DNA of 9,910 bases from contig DASQHM010000244.1 in NCBI GenBank assembly GCA_035632095.1, positions 1-9,910 on the forward strand, in the 5' to 3' direction. Below are positions 1 through 6,861 of the stretch, in pieces. Position numbers and translations under genes: made by a program. This DNA comes from DASQHM01 sp035632095 (lineage in GTDB: Bacteria; Pseudomonadota; Alphaproteobacteria; Ferrovibrionales; Ferrovibrionaceae). The number at the start of each line of letters is the position of its first letter. The first letter of the stretch is position 1. The notes below the pieces were generated by a model. The model was not told where the DNA came from and did no database searches. It saw only the letters and a program-made list of their open reading frames with translations.

Positions 1-3000
1 GCTGGCGATGGTGCTCGGCTGGCCGGCGGCCATGGCGAAGGCGACCGAGGCCAGGCCCTGGATGTTGAAGCTGCCGAATCTGTTGTTGACCGTGTCCGCG
101 TAGGCGAGCAGCGCATTGATGGAGTTGATCGCGCTCGCGGCGCCGAAGCCGCCGACGATGCTGTTGTTGCCGGTGCCGAGGGTGAGCTTGGCCCCCGATT
201 TGATGAGGACGCCGCCGGAGCCGGTGGTATCACCCGTCGGGTGGGTTCCGTCCAGGTTGGCTTCGAGGACGATATTGCCCGTCGCGCCGGTGGTGATATC
301 GCCGTTCACGACGATATTGCCGCCGCCGGTGCCATCCTTGTGGGTGACGGCCGTGATCGTGGTGCCGGCGCTGAGCGAGCCTGTGGTGATATGCGCGCCC
401 GCGTTGGACGTGACGCCATTAGTGCCGGAGGCCAGCGTGATGGTGCTGGCGGCGGATTCGTTGCCGGTGACGATCGAGCCGAGCGTCGCGGTCGCGCCGA
501 TCCCGCCGCCGGACGTGACCGTTCCGGTGCCGATATCGCCCGCGGCGGTGGTCAAGGACACGCCCGTCGCGCCGTTGATCGTCAAGGTGGTGATGGCGCC
601 GCCGGCCTGTTCGATCGCCGACCCGCCGGTGGACAAGATGTTGCCGGTCTGGATATTGCTGCCGGCCGTCGACGCGCCGCCGCCATTGTTGAAGCCGGCC
701 ACGATCTTGACGTTGGCGGTTGCCGTGTCGTCGCCGGTGGTGACCGAGCCGCCGGCCTGAAGCTGAACGGGACCGCCGGTGGCCGAAAGCGCGCCGACGA
801 CCAGATTGCTGGCCGGGTTGCCGACGCCCGGATCGGGGAAGCCCCCTTGGGCCGGGTCGGTGCCCGCCTGGATGCGGATGGAGCCGTTGCTGGTGGTGAT
901 GCTGGCCGGGTTGTGCGCGACTGTCCCGTCCTGGACACGGACCGAGCCGTTGCCCTCGATCAGGACGCCCGTGGCCGAGGACAGACCGCCATTGGGAACC
1001 GTCAGGGTGACCGTGCTGTCGCCTTGGATGTTGATGCCGCCGACTTGGGTGGCGCCGGGGACGAGAGCGATGGTGATGTCAATGGGATCGGCGCCGAGCG
1101 TATTGCCGGCTGGCCGCCCGCCGGTCGCAACCAGCGAGCCGGCGCCGGTGCTCAACGTCACACCCGGGGCAAAATGCAACGTGCCCGGACCGGTCACGCT
1201 GCCATTGTCCGCTTGGATCAGCATGCCGCTGGCGCCGCCGGCGGTGGTGAGGTTGCCGGCGATGCTGATGCTGCCGCCGGCCTGCACGTCCATATTGTTC
1301 CCCGCGCCGCCCCCGGCGTTGAGGCTTGTCACGGTGATGTTGCTGTTCAAATTGCCATGAGCCGCAACGCCATCGCCGCTGAAGCCGGCGACGATGCTGA
1401 TGCCGCCTGGCGCATTGATCGCCTGCGTGTCGCTGAAGGAGCCGCCGCCGGCGATGTTGGTGATGGTGGCCCCGAATGTGCCGTGGACGGTGATGGGAGC
1501 GGTGATGGCGATATTGCGGTCGCTCTTGAGCGACAGTCCGATCGCTTGCCCCGAAACCACCGCGTCTGTAATGGCTCCATTGATGAAGATACTGCCGCCG
1601 GTACCGGTGGTATCGAGGGTCAGCGACGCACCGCCGATGGCGGCGGAATTGTTGACGGTGAAGGCGTCGCGCACCGTGATATTGCCGGTGCCGGCGCCGC
1701 TGCCCGAAGTCGAGGTCTGGATCGTGACACTGTTCGTCTGGAGTTGGGTGCGGATGTCCTGCCAGGTGACGATGTTGCTGGCCGGATTGCCGGCGAAGGC
1801 GAATACGCCGGTCAGCACATTGAAGGCGCCGCCAGTGGTCGCGGCGCAAGCGGCCTGCGTGTTGTCGCAGATGGTCACGTCGGAGGGATCGAGCAGCAGG
1901 CTGCCGGTCGTGCCCTTGGGTGCGCTGGTGTCGACGTTGCCTTGGAAGTCGAGGAATTGCTTGCCGGAGACTTCGACCTTACCGCCGTCGCCGCCATCGA
2001 CCCCGCCACGGGCCGAGATGTTGCCGTAATAGCCGGTGGCAAGGTTCGACCACACAGTGACCTTGCCGCCTTGGCCGTTCTTGCGCGCATCGGCCTTAAT
2101 GCCTGCCGCCTTGTCCACATACGTGGACGATGCATTGCGCACCGAAGCGTCGGCCCCATGCATGCCGCCGCCGACCTTGACCGTGCCGCCGCCCGCATCG
2201 CCGGACGCATCGATGGCCGCGCCGGCCAGCAGGGCCACCTTGTCGCCGGTGACCGTGACCGAGCCGCCGGCCGTGTTGGTGCCGCGGTTGCCGCTCGCAT
2301 CCACCATGCCGGAAACCTTGGTCGCGCCCGTCGCGCCCGAGTCGATGCTGACGCCGCTGCCGCTGCCATCGGCCTTCTGCGATGCGATGGCGCCGCCGGT
2401 CTGAACTGTGCCGCCGTCCGCGACCAGTCGCACGTGCCCGTCCGGTCCGGCGACGATACCAGTGGCGCGAATGGTGCCCGTATTGTTGATGGCGAGTGCG
2501 TACATATTGCCGCCCGCCGCCTTGAGTTCCGCAGCCGCGGCTTGAATGGTGCCGCTGTTGGCGACGCCCGTGTCGGTCGCCGCGGCGTTGCCGCCGCTCG
2601 GCGCGGCGGGGCCGGCCAATACGTAGATGCGATCGGTGGAGCCCTGCGCCTTGAGCAGCACCTCGCCGCCCGCCGCCAGCGCCACCGTGCCCTGGGGCGC
2701 GGTGATGGTGCCGGCGTTGGAGACGTTGCGGCCGATCAGGGCGGCATCGCCGCCGTTGACGTTGATGGCGCCGAGATTGGTGACGCTTGCCTGCGACGTG
2801 CCGATGAAATGCTGGTCGCCCTTGGCGAGGAAGTCCTTGTCGGTGAGCTGCAAGGTGGAGGCGACAAGGCCCGCGGTGTCGATGCGGGCGCCGGCGCCGA
2901 ACACCACGCCGGATGGATTGATCAGATAGATGCGGCCGTTCGACTGGATGTCGCCCAGGATGACTGAGGGATCGCCGCCGGCGATGCGGTTCAGCACCGA

Positions 3001-3423
3001 CGATGCCGCGTTCGGCTGCATGAACTTCACCGTCTCGTTGCCGGCGACGGAAAAGCTCTGCCAGTTGATGATGGTCTGGTTGGTGACGGTGGTGACTGTG
3101 GTCAGGGTGCCGGTCGCCGAGATGGTGCCTTTGCCTGCGGTGACCATGCCGCCCTTCGGCGCGGCAAGCACATCGCGGCCGAAACCGAAGGCCGTTGCGA
3201 GACCGATGCCGATGATCGCCGTGGAACCGAGCAGACCGCGCCGGCCGAAGCTCAAGCGGAAGGAGCCGGACGACGATGCGATTGCGGCGCTCGGCGTTGC
3301 ATCGAGCGACGGCGCCTGAGTCTTTCCGGGCTTGCGCTTCGAAGAAACCTTCGTCCGCGAAGTCTTCGCGACGCGCGAGCCGAGCGCCCGCGCTGCGCGG
3401 CGAGTCCTACCGATGTTGGCCAT
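1..3423 (-). CDS. TpsA-type filamentous haemagglutinin-like exoprotein (partial, C-terminus outside window)
   Basis: This is the secreted partner of a two-partner secretion system. I checked the frame codon by codon: it is open for 1141 codons from ATG at 3423 to base 1, and it runs off the window. Residues 1-60 form a basic extension (12 Arg/Lys in the first 34 residues), followed by a hydrophobic signal core (about 63-81) and a likely cleavage near VLA/AP (87/88). Residues about 89-335 form the haemagglutination-activity/TPS domain, including INWQSFSV, VLNRI and the hallmark INPSGVVFG (168-176). Gly-rich beta-helix repeats of the DASGxxGGxVxVxG type occupy about 373-488, followed by GTTGSLLLDPSDVTI (504-518), typical of proteobacterial FHA-like proteins. 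The rest is Gly/Ala/Thr/Asn-rich helix repeat. AGGA lies 5 bases before the ATG. The tpsB gene lies directly upstream on the same strand. The TPS domain should be recognised by TpsB POTRA domains. The family is sure; whether it is an adhesin or a toxin carrier is not determinable here. Confidence 0.93.
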   Translation of the reverse strand, partial: MANIGRTRRAARALGSRVAKTSRTKVSSKRKPGKTQAPSLDATPSAAIASSSGSFRLSFGRRGLLGSTAIIGIGLATAFGFGRDVLAAPKGGMVTAGKGTISATGTLTTVTTVTNQTIINWQSFSVAGNETVKFMQPNAASSVLNRIAGGDPSVILGDIQSNGRIYLINPSGVVFGAGARIDTAGLVASTLQLTDKDFLAKGDQHFIGTSQASVTNLGAINVNGGDAALIGRNVSNAGTITAPQGTVALAAGGEVLLKAQGSTDRIYVLAGPAAPSGGNAAATDTGVANSGTIQAAAAELKAAGGNMYALAINNTGTIRATGIVAGPDGHVRLVADGGTVQTGGAIASQKADGSGSGVSIDSGATGATKVSGMVDASGNRGTNTAGGSVTVTGDKVALLAGAAIDASGDAGGGTVKVGGGMHGADASVRNASSTYVDKAAGIKADARKNGQGGKVTVWSNLATGYYGNISARGGVDGGDGGKVEVSGKQFLDFQGNVDTSAPKGTTGSLLLDPSDVTICDNTQAACAATTGGAFNVLTGVFAFAGNPASNIVTWQDIRTQLQTNSVTIQTSTSGSGAGTGNITVRDAFTVNNSAAIGGASLTLDTTGTGGSIFINGAITDAVVSGQAIGLSLKSDRNIAITAPITVHGTFGATITNIAGGGSFSDTQAINAPGGISIVAGFSGDGVAAHGNLNSNITVTSLNAGGGAGNNMDVQAGGSISIAGNLTTAGGASGMLIQADNGSVTGPGTLHFAPGVTLSTGAGSLVATGGRPAGNTLGADPIDITIALVPGATQVGGINIQGDSTVTLTVPNGGLSSATGVLIEGNGSVRVQDGTVAHNPASITTSNGSIRIQAGTDPAQGGFPDPGVGNPASNLVVGALSATGGPVQLQAGGSVTTGDDTATANVKIVAGFNNGGGASTAGSNIQTGNILSTGGSAIEQAGGAITTLTINGATGVSLTTAAGDIGTGTVTSGGGIGATATLGSIVTGNESAASTITLASGTNGVTSNAGAHITTGSLSAGTTITAVTHKDGTGGGNIVVNGDITTGATGNIVLEANLDGTHPTGDTTGSGGVLIKSGAKLTLGTGNNSIVGGFGAASAINSINALLAYADTVNNRFGSFNIQGLASVAFAMAAGQPSTIAS

Positions 3424-3428
3424 CGACG

Positions 3429-3434
3429 TCCTGT
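3429..3434 (-). promoter_or_regulatory. Ribosome binding site of tpsA
   Basis: Read on the minus strand, ACAGGA ends 5 bases before the ATG at 3423-3421. Its AGGA core and spacing support this ATG as the true start, and hence the long basic N-terminal extension. The alternative in-frame TTG at residue 57, just before the hydrophobic core, has no reason to be preferred. Confidence 0.6.
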
Positions 3435-3549
3435 CTATTCTAATCAGAGAATCCTTCGGGGAATTAGATCATAAATGGCAATACAATCAAAGACGATTCG
3501 GGAATTACGCGGCTATTCGTAAGTATAGAGACTCGTGATTCATAGTATT

Positions 3550-3565
3550 ATACTTAGTATATATG
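3550..3565 (-). promoter_or_regulatory. Shared 16-base dyad element, copy upstream of tpsA
   Basis: The plus-strand sequence is ATACTTAGTATATATG. It matches the copy at 5519-5534 upstream of tpsB in 14 of 16 positions, in the same orientation relative to both genes. Here it overlaps a perfect 13-base dyad, TATACT-T-AGTATA (3549-3561). Read on the minus strand it contains TATACT, which resembles a -10 hexamer, but no good -35 stands 17 bases upstream. It could be an operator, part of a promoter, or a site for an AT-preferring silencer. It lies 126 bases before the tpsA ATG. Confidence 0.45.
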
Positions 3566-3613
3566 GCTATATTACATACAGAATCTTCATTTGTACTCGG
3601 ATAATTCATCGGG

Positions 3614-3648
3614 AGAGCTCTGTCGGCCGGCCTAACCCGGGCAGCTGC
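3614..3648. repeat. Cluster of four short perfect palindromes after tpsB
   Basis: Four self-complementary words stand within 35 bases: AGAGCTCT (3614-3621), GGCCGGCC (3625-3632), CCCGGG (3636-3641) and GCAGCTGC (3641-3648). They begin 6 bases beyond the tpsB stop codon. They do not combine into one long stem and no T-run follows, so I do not call a terminator. The cluster may be chance in GC-rich DNA. Confidence 0.35.
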
Positions 3649-3653
3649 GAGGG

Positions 3654-5441
3654 TCAGTATCCGATCGTCAGGACGAAATCGGCACCGTCCCGGCGGGTTT
3701 CGGGCCCCGTTTGGGTGCCCGTTTGGGTATGGGCGTGGAGCTGCACGCCGTAGTCGAAACGCATCGACAAATACGGTTCGATGGCGTAACGCACGCCCAT
3801 GCCGACGCTGGCGGCGGAAAGGGTCTTGTCCGAGCCGGGTTCCCGACGGAACGGCCCGGTGATGCCGTAGTCGTAGAACAGCAGCGCCTGGAACTGGTCG
3901 GCCGCTCCGCCGAGCGCCGTCGCCGGAATGACGTTGAAGGGCGGGCTGCGCAACTCGACCGAAGCGAGGTAGCCGCTGTCGCCGGCGAACTGGGCCTCGT
4001 CGTAGCCGCGCACGGAATTGGCGCCGCCCACCAAGAGCTTTTCGCTCGGCAACAAATTCGCCGTGGTGCGTTGCGCCGTGCCGCGGCCGAACAGGGACAA
4101 GCCGGCGGGCAGGTTGACGACACGCTCCAGGCGAAGCCGGCCATACAAATAGTGTGCGTCGGATCCGGCCTGGGCCTGGCGGAAGATCGCCGTCGTGTTG
4201 TTCGAGCCGATGTCGCCCGGCGAGATATAGCCGTCGACGAACAGTCCGGTGGAGCCGAAGCCGTCGAGCAGCGTGGCGTAATAAGAGAGCGTCGCCTGGT
4301 TCACCTCGGGTGCGGTGGCGAACACCTGCGTGCCGCCGAATTGCAGGTTGCTGTTGCTCTTCTTATGTTCGGCTCCGACCGCGAATTCGTGGGTCAGTCC
4401 GCCGAGAACGTCGAACCGGGGCAGCGGAATGCCGTAGCGCATGCTCGCCACGTCATCGATGCCCTTGGTGGTGAAGGGCGTGCCGGCGCTGGTCGCGTGG
4501 GAGACTGCGCGACTGACCGAGAAGGTCAGGCTGTCGCGCCACGGCAGCGGAATGCCGTAGCTCAACGAATTGGCTTCGAACGGTCCATGGACGACGGAAC
4601 GGGAATACTGATAGTCGAGACGATGGCCGAGCCAGAACGCGTCGCCCCAGCTTAAACCAGCGTTCAACCGGCCGCGGGTCGTGGCCGGCGTGCCGTTGTT
4701 GGCATATCCGCCCGAGACTCGCACAGGAAAGCGGTCGGTCGTCTTGAGCACGATGTCGGTGGTGCCGGGTTCGGAGCCCGGCTGGAACACCGCGTCGACC
4801 GAACGAAACGGATTGTTGTTGATCCAGGCGAGATCGTCGCGCAGCAGGTCCGACCGGATCGGATCGCCCGGCTTCATGCGGATGCCGGCGGCGATGTCCT
4901 TGCCGTCGAACCAGCGATTGCCGTCGACGCGCACCTGGCCGAGACGTCCGACCAGCACCAGGATCTGCACGCGGCCGCCCGAAATGTCCTGCTCGGGCAC
5001 GCTCACGTCCACCACCGGATAGTTCTTTTCGCGGGCGAACAGAACCGTCTGGTTGCTCACCTCCTGCAACAGGTCCGCCGTGACCGGCTTGCCGAGATAG
5101 GGTTGCAGACGCTTGGCGAATTCCGGATCTTGCAGGAACGCCACGGCGCTCGCGTCGACGCCGTCGCTGACGCTGATGCCTTTCGGCTTGACCGCGCTCC
5201 GGCTCGCCAGGAAGACAAGACTGTGCACCGTAAGGTGCACGGCTGCCGTCGAGGCGGCAGGCGTTGCCGCTGCGGGAGGCGCGTCGGCGGCAATCGCTTC
5301 GCCGCCGTGCAGCGCCAGCACCATCGCGGGCGCGGCCAGCAAAGTTAGCCACCGGCTGTGGATGAATTGCCCCAATCGCGAGGCGCGAAGGTCGCTCTGC
5401 GCTATCGCCAGGAGTGGTCGAATTTCGGTCTGCCGGAGCAT
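3654..5441 (-). CDS. TpsB outer-membrane transporter, ShlB/FhaC/HecB family
   Basis: This is the outer-membrane pore that exports the downstream TpsA protein. Counting from the ATG at 5441 (595 residues, normal for the family), a signal peptide core WLTLLAAPAMVLALHGGEAIA spans about 31-51 (cleavage after AIA), followed by an Ala/Pro linker. A ShlB-type POTRA1 follows (about 70-165, with the family-like VPEQDISGGRVQILVLVGRLG), then POTRA2 (about 165-236). The remainder is a beta-barrel with alternating hydrophobic strands, the lid-loop motif VRGYDE (477-482), and a final strand ending in the aromatic DFVLTIGY. A TTG at 5483 would add 14 residues and has AGGG just before it; the ATG at 5441 has only a weak GAG 12 bases upstream, so the start is uncertain. 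It precedes tpsA on the same strand. An independent tpsA promoter is possible given the 230-base gap. Confidence 0.95.
   Translation of the reverse strand: MLRQTEIRPLLAIAQSDLRASRLGQFIHSRWLTLLAAPAMVLALHGGEAIAADAPPAAATPAASTAAVHLTVHSLVFLASRSAVKPKGISVSDGVDASAVAFLQDPEFAKRLQPYLGKPVTADLLQEVSNQTVLFAREKNYPVVDVSVPEQDISGGRVQILVLVGRLGQVRVDGNRWFDGKDIAAGIRMKPGDPIRSDLLRDDLAWINNNPFRSVDAVFQPGSEPGTTDIVLKTTDRFPVRVSGGYANNGTPATTRGRLNAGLSWGDAFWLGHRLDYQYSRSVVHGPFEANSLSYGIPLPWRDSLTFSVSRAVSHATSAGTPFTTKGIDDVASMRYGIPLPRFDVLGGLTHEFAVGAEHKKSNSNLQFGGTQVFATAPEVNQATLSYYATLLDGFGSTGLFVDGYISPGDIGSNNTTAIFRQAQAGSDAHYLYGRLRLERVVNLPAGLSLFGRGTAQRTTANLLPSEKLLVGGANSVRGYDEAQFAGDSGYLASVELRSPPFNVIPATALGGAADQFQALLFYDYGITGPFRREPGSDKTLSAASVGMGVRYAIEPYLSMRFDYGVQLHAHTQTGTQTGPETRRDGADFVLTIGY
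3706..3728. repeat. 11-base direct repeat (period 12) inside the tpsB 3' end
   Basis: CCCGTTTGGGT occurs twice in tandem (3706-3716 and 3718-3728). On the coding strand it gives the TQTG-TQTG dipeptide-like duplication near the TpsB C-terminus, in the loop before the last strand. It is in frame (period 12) and leaves the barrel strand intact, so it looks like a small slippage duplication in a tolerant loop. Confidence 0.6.
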
Positions 5442-5518
5442 TAGGAAAACTGGCTCGCACAATGCTGTAAATACCGAGGCCAAGTCCCTAACATGAATCA
5501 GTAATCACGCACAATCCG

Positions 5519-5534
5519 ATACAAAGTATATATG
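5519..5534 (-). promoter_or_regulatory. Shared 16-base dyad element, copy upstream of tpsB
   Basis: The plus-strand sequence is ATACAAAGTATATATG, 14 of 16 identical to the copy at 3550-3565 before tpsA. The differences are only the two central bases of the dyad ATAC-N3-GTAT. It lies 35 bases before the TTG and 77 before the ATG candidate start of tpsB. Read toward tpsB it contains TATACT, a possible -10. The role is inferred from the paired location only. Confidence 0.45.
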
Positions 5535-5742
5535 ATGTTAAAATACCATATTTACTTCAAATCTACTTGCGGTATTACTATGCAATTCGATCAGGATTAG
5601 TGACATTCTATGTAAAAGGTATAAGATACGCGGCATGGGGTCTGCCACGGCCCGGCTGGGCTTCGGCATCCGTTGACAGCGGCGCCCGGGGTCGGGAAGG
5701 CTGCGAACCGGCGAAGCGGGGCCCAGCTTTGGGGCGCGGGCT

Positions 5743-5749
5743 GGAGAGG
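5743..5749 (+). promoter_or_regulatory. Ribosome binding site of potF
   Basis: GGAGAGG stands 7 bases before the ATG at 5757. This strong Shine-Dalgarno sequence fixes the start and rules out the in-frame TTG at 5673, which would put 28 unrelated residues in front of a well-formed signal peptide. Confidence 0.8.
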
Positions 5750-5756
5750 CGGCAGC

Positions 5757-6860
5757 ATGACGATTTCCGGATGGGCCCTCGGCGTCGGCGTTGCCTTGGC
5801 TCTTGCGCCCACCGCCTTCGGCCCGGCCGATGCGGCCGGCCGCGTCGTCAACGTCTACAACTGGTCCGACTACATCGACAGCCAGATCCTGAAGGACTTC
5901 GAGCGCGACACCGGCATCAAGGTGGTCTATGACACCTACGATTCCAACGAAGTGCTGGAAACCAAGCTGCTCGCCGGCAAGACCGGCTACGACGTGGTGG
6001 TGCCGACGTCCTATTTTCTGGCGCGCGAGATCCGCGCCGGCGCGATCCGCGCGCTCGACAAGGCGAAACTGCCGAACCTCGCGCACCTTTCGCCGGCGAT
6101 CATGGCGCGCATGGCAAGATTCGATCCCGGAAACGACCATGCCGTCGTCTACATGTGGGGAACGTCCGGTATCGGCTTCAATGCGGACATGATCGGCAAG
6201 CGCATGCAGGACGCGCCCACCGGCTCGCTCCGCATGGTGTTCGATCCCGCGGTCGCGGCGAAATTCGCCGATTGCGGCATCATGGTGCTGGACGCGCCCG
6301 ACGAGATCGTGCCTGCGGCGCTAAAATATCTCGGCGAGGATCCGGATTCCAAAGACCCGAAGACTCTCGCCAAGGCGGAAGCGGCGTTGCTGAAAGTGCG
6401 GCCCTACATCCGCAAGTTCCATTCCAGCGAATACATCGAGGCCTTGGCCAACGGCGACATCTGCCTCGCCTTCGGCTGGTCGGGCGACGTGGTGCAGGCG
6501 AAGAAGCGCGCGGAAGAGGCCAAGCGCGGCGTCCTCATCGAATACCGCATTCCGCAGGAAGGCGCGCAGATGTGGTTCGATTCCTTCGCCATGCCGAATG
6601 ATGCGCCGCATCCGGCCGAGGCCCTGGCGTTCATCGACTATATGATGCGTCCCGACGTGATCGCCCGCGCCTCGAACTTCGTCTTCTATCCGAACGCCAA
6701 CAGGGACGCCGACGATCTAGTGAGCGCCGAGGTGAAATCGGACCCGGAAATCTATCCGCCGCCGGATACGTTCGCGAGGCTCTACACCATTTCCCCTTAC
6801 GACCAGGCCGCGCAACGGGTGCTGACACGGGTCTGGACCCATGTGAAAGGCGCAAGCTGA
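5757..6860 (+). CDS. potF: Polyamine (putrescine-type) ABC transporter periplasmic binding protein
   Basis: This periplasmic receptor captures putrescine or a related polyamine and delivers it to the PotHI permease. It has 367 residues (E. coli PotF is about 370). The signal peptide is at residues 1-27 (hydrophobic core LGVGVALALAPTA), and the mature protein begins near AGRVVNVYNWSDYI. Ligand-site motifs known from PotF are present: W36-S37-D38-Y39, S85 in VVPTSYFL, E183 in LDAPDEIVPAALKYLG, HSSEYI plus ANGDICLAFGWSGDVVQA with W241 and D244, and D275 in MWFDSFAMP. YPNANRDA and the tail VSAEVKSDPEIYPPPD also match PotF-type proteins closely. It is first of four pot genes; its stop is 1 base before the potG start. 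The family and polyamine class are firm; exact substrate preference (putrescine, spermidine or another amine) is inferred from these motifs. Confidence 0.95.
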   Translation: MTISGWALGVGVALALAPTAFGPADAAGRVVNVYNWSDYIDSQILKDFERDTGIKVVYDTYDSNEVLETKLLAGKTGYDVVVPTSYFLAREIRAGAIRALDKAKLPNLAHLSPAIMARMARFDPGNDHAVVYMWGTSGIGFNADMIGKRMQDAPTGSLRMVFDPAVAAKFADCGIMVLDAPDEIVPAALKYLGEDPDSKDPKTLAKAEAALLKVRPYIRKFHSSEYIEALANGDICLAFGWSGDVVQAKKRAEEAKRGVLIEYRIPQEGAQMWFDSFAMPNDAPHPAEALAFIDYMMRPDVIARASNFVFYPNANRDADDLVSAEVKSDPEIYPPPDTFARLYTISPYDQAAQRVLTRVWTHVKGAS

Positions 6861-6861
6861 G

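Larger units (their letters stand above)
3424..3653 (-). promoter_or_regulatory. tpsB-tpsA intergenic region with AT-rich island
   Basis: These 230 bases separate the tpsB stop from the tpsA ATG and hold no gene. The row 3541-3600 is about 28 % GC by direct count, in sharp contrast to the GC-rich genes on both sides. It contains a perfect TATAAT on the minus strand (3552-3547), but no convincing -35 hexamer 16 to 18 bases before it. It also contains the 16-base element shared with the tpsB upstream region. Just after the tpsB stop lies a cluster of short perfect palindromes, but no hairpin followed by a T-run, so no classical terminator is visible. The region probably holds a separate tpsA promoter and binding sites; this is inferred from composition and the gap length. 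Confidence 0.45.
5484..5756. promoter_or_regulatory. Divergent tpsB / potF control region
   Basis: About 273 bases (315 if tpsB starts at 5441) lie between the divergently read tpsB and potF and hold no convincing gene. The tpsB-proximal part is strongly AT-rich (row 5521-5580 is about 25 % GC by direct count). The potF-proximal 100 bases return to high GC. The AT island holds the 16-base element shared with the tpsA upstream region and a TATAAG (5620-5625) facing potF, but no matching -35 at normal spacing. The region must contain both promoters unless transcription reads through from outside. I could not assign either with confidence. Confidence 0.5.

Noticed and set aside
241..2967. 908-codon open frame on the plus strand opposite tpsA
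   Set aside because: It is codon-aligned antisense to tpsA. It stays open only because tpsA does not use TTA, CTA or TCA codons (rare in GC-rich genomes) until the TCA at 2967-2965. The translation is Asp/Gly/Ala/Arg-rich with no domain, and the sense frame has clear TPS motifs.
3220..3243. Twin-arginine-like FGRRGLLG before the TpsA hydrophobic core
   Set aside because: TpsA proteins cross the inner membrane unfolded by Sec, and the full Tat consensus (S/T-R-R-x-F-L-K) is not met.
3547..3552. TATAAT on the minus strand upstream of tpsA as a -10 box
   Set aside because: No acceptable -35 hexamer lies 16 to 18 bases upstream and there is no extended -10 TG. It is kept only as part of the AT-rich region.
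3711..4655. 314-codon open frame on the plus strand opposite tpsB
   Set aside because: It is a shadow of the well-supported TpsB frame, with low-complexity Arg/Ala/Gly/Val-rich translation and no recognisable motif.
5673..5678. Perfect TTGACA before potF, a possible -35 box
   Set aside because: The sequence 17 bases on is GAAGGC in a GC-rich stretch with nothing like a -10 box. The word alone is not enough to call a promoter.
5538..6140. 200-codon minus-strand frame covering the control region and the 5' part of potF
   Set aside because: It overlaps the PotF signal peptide and binding-site codons, and its translation shows the usual antisense composition with no domain. It would also occupy the AT-rich control region.
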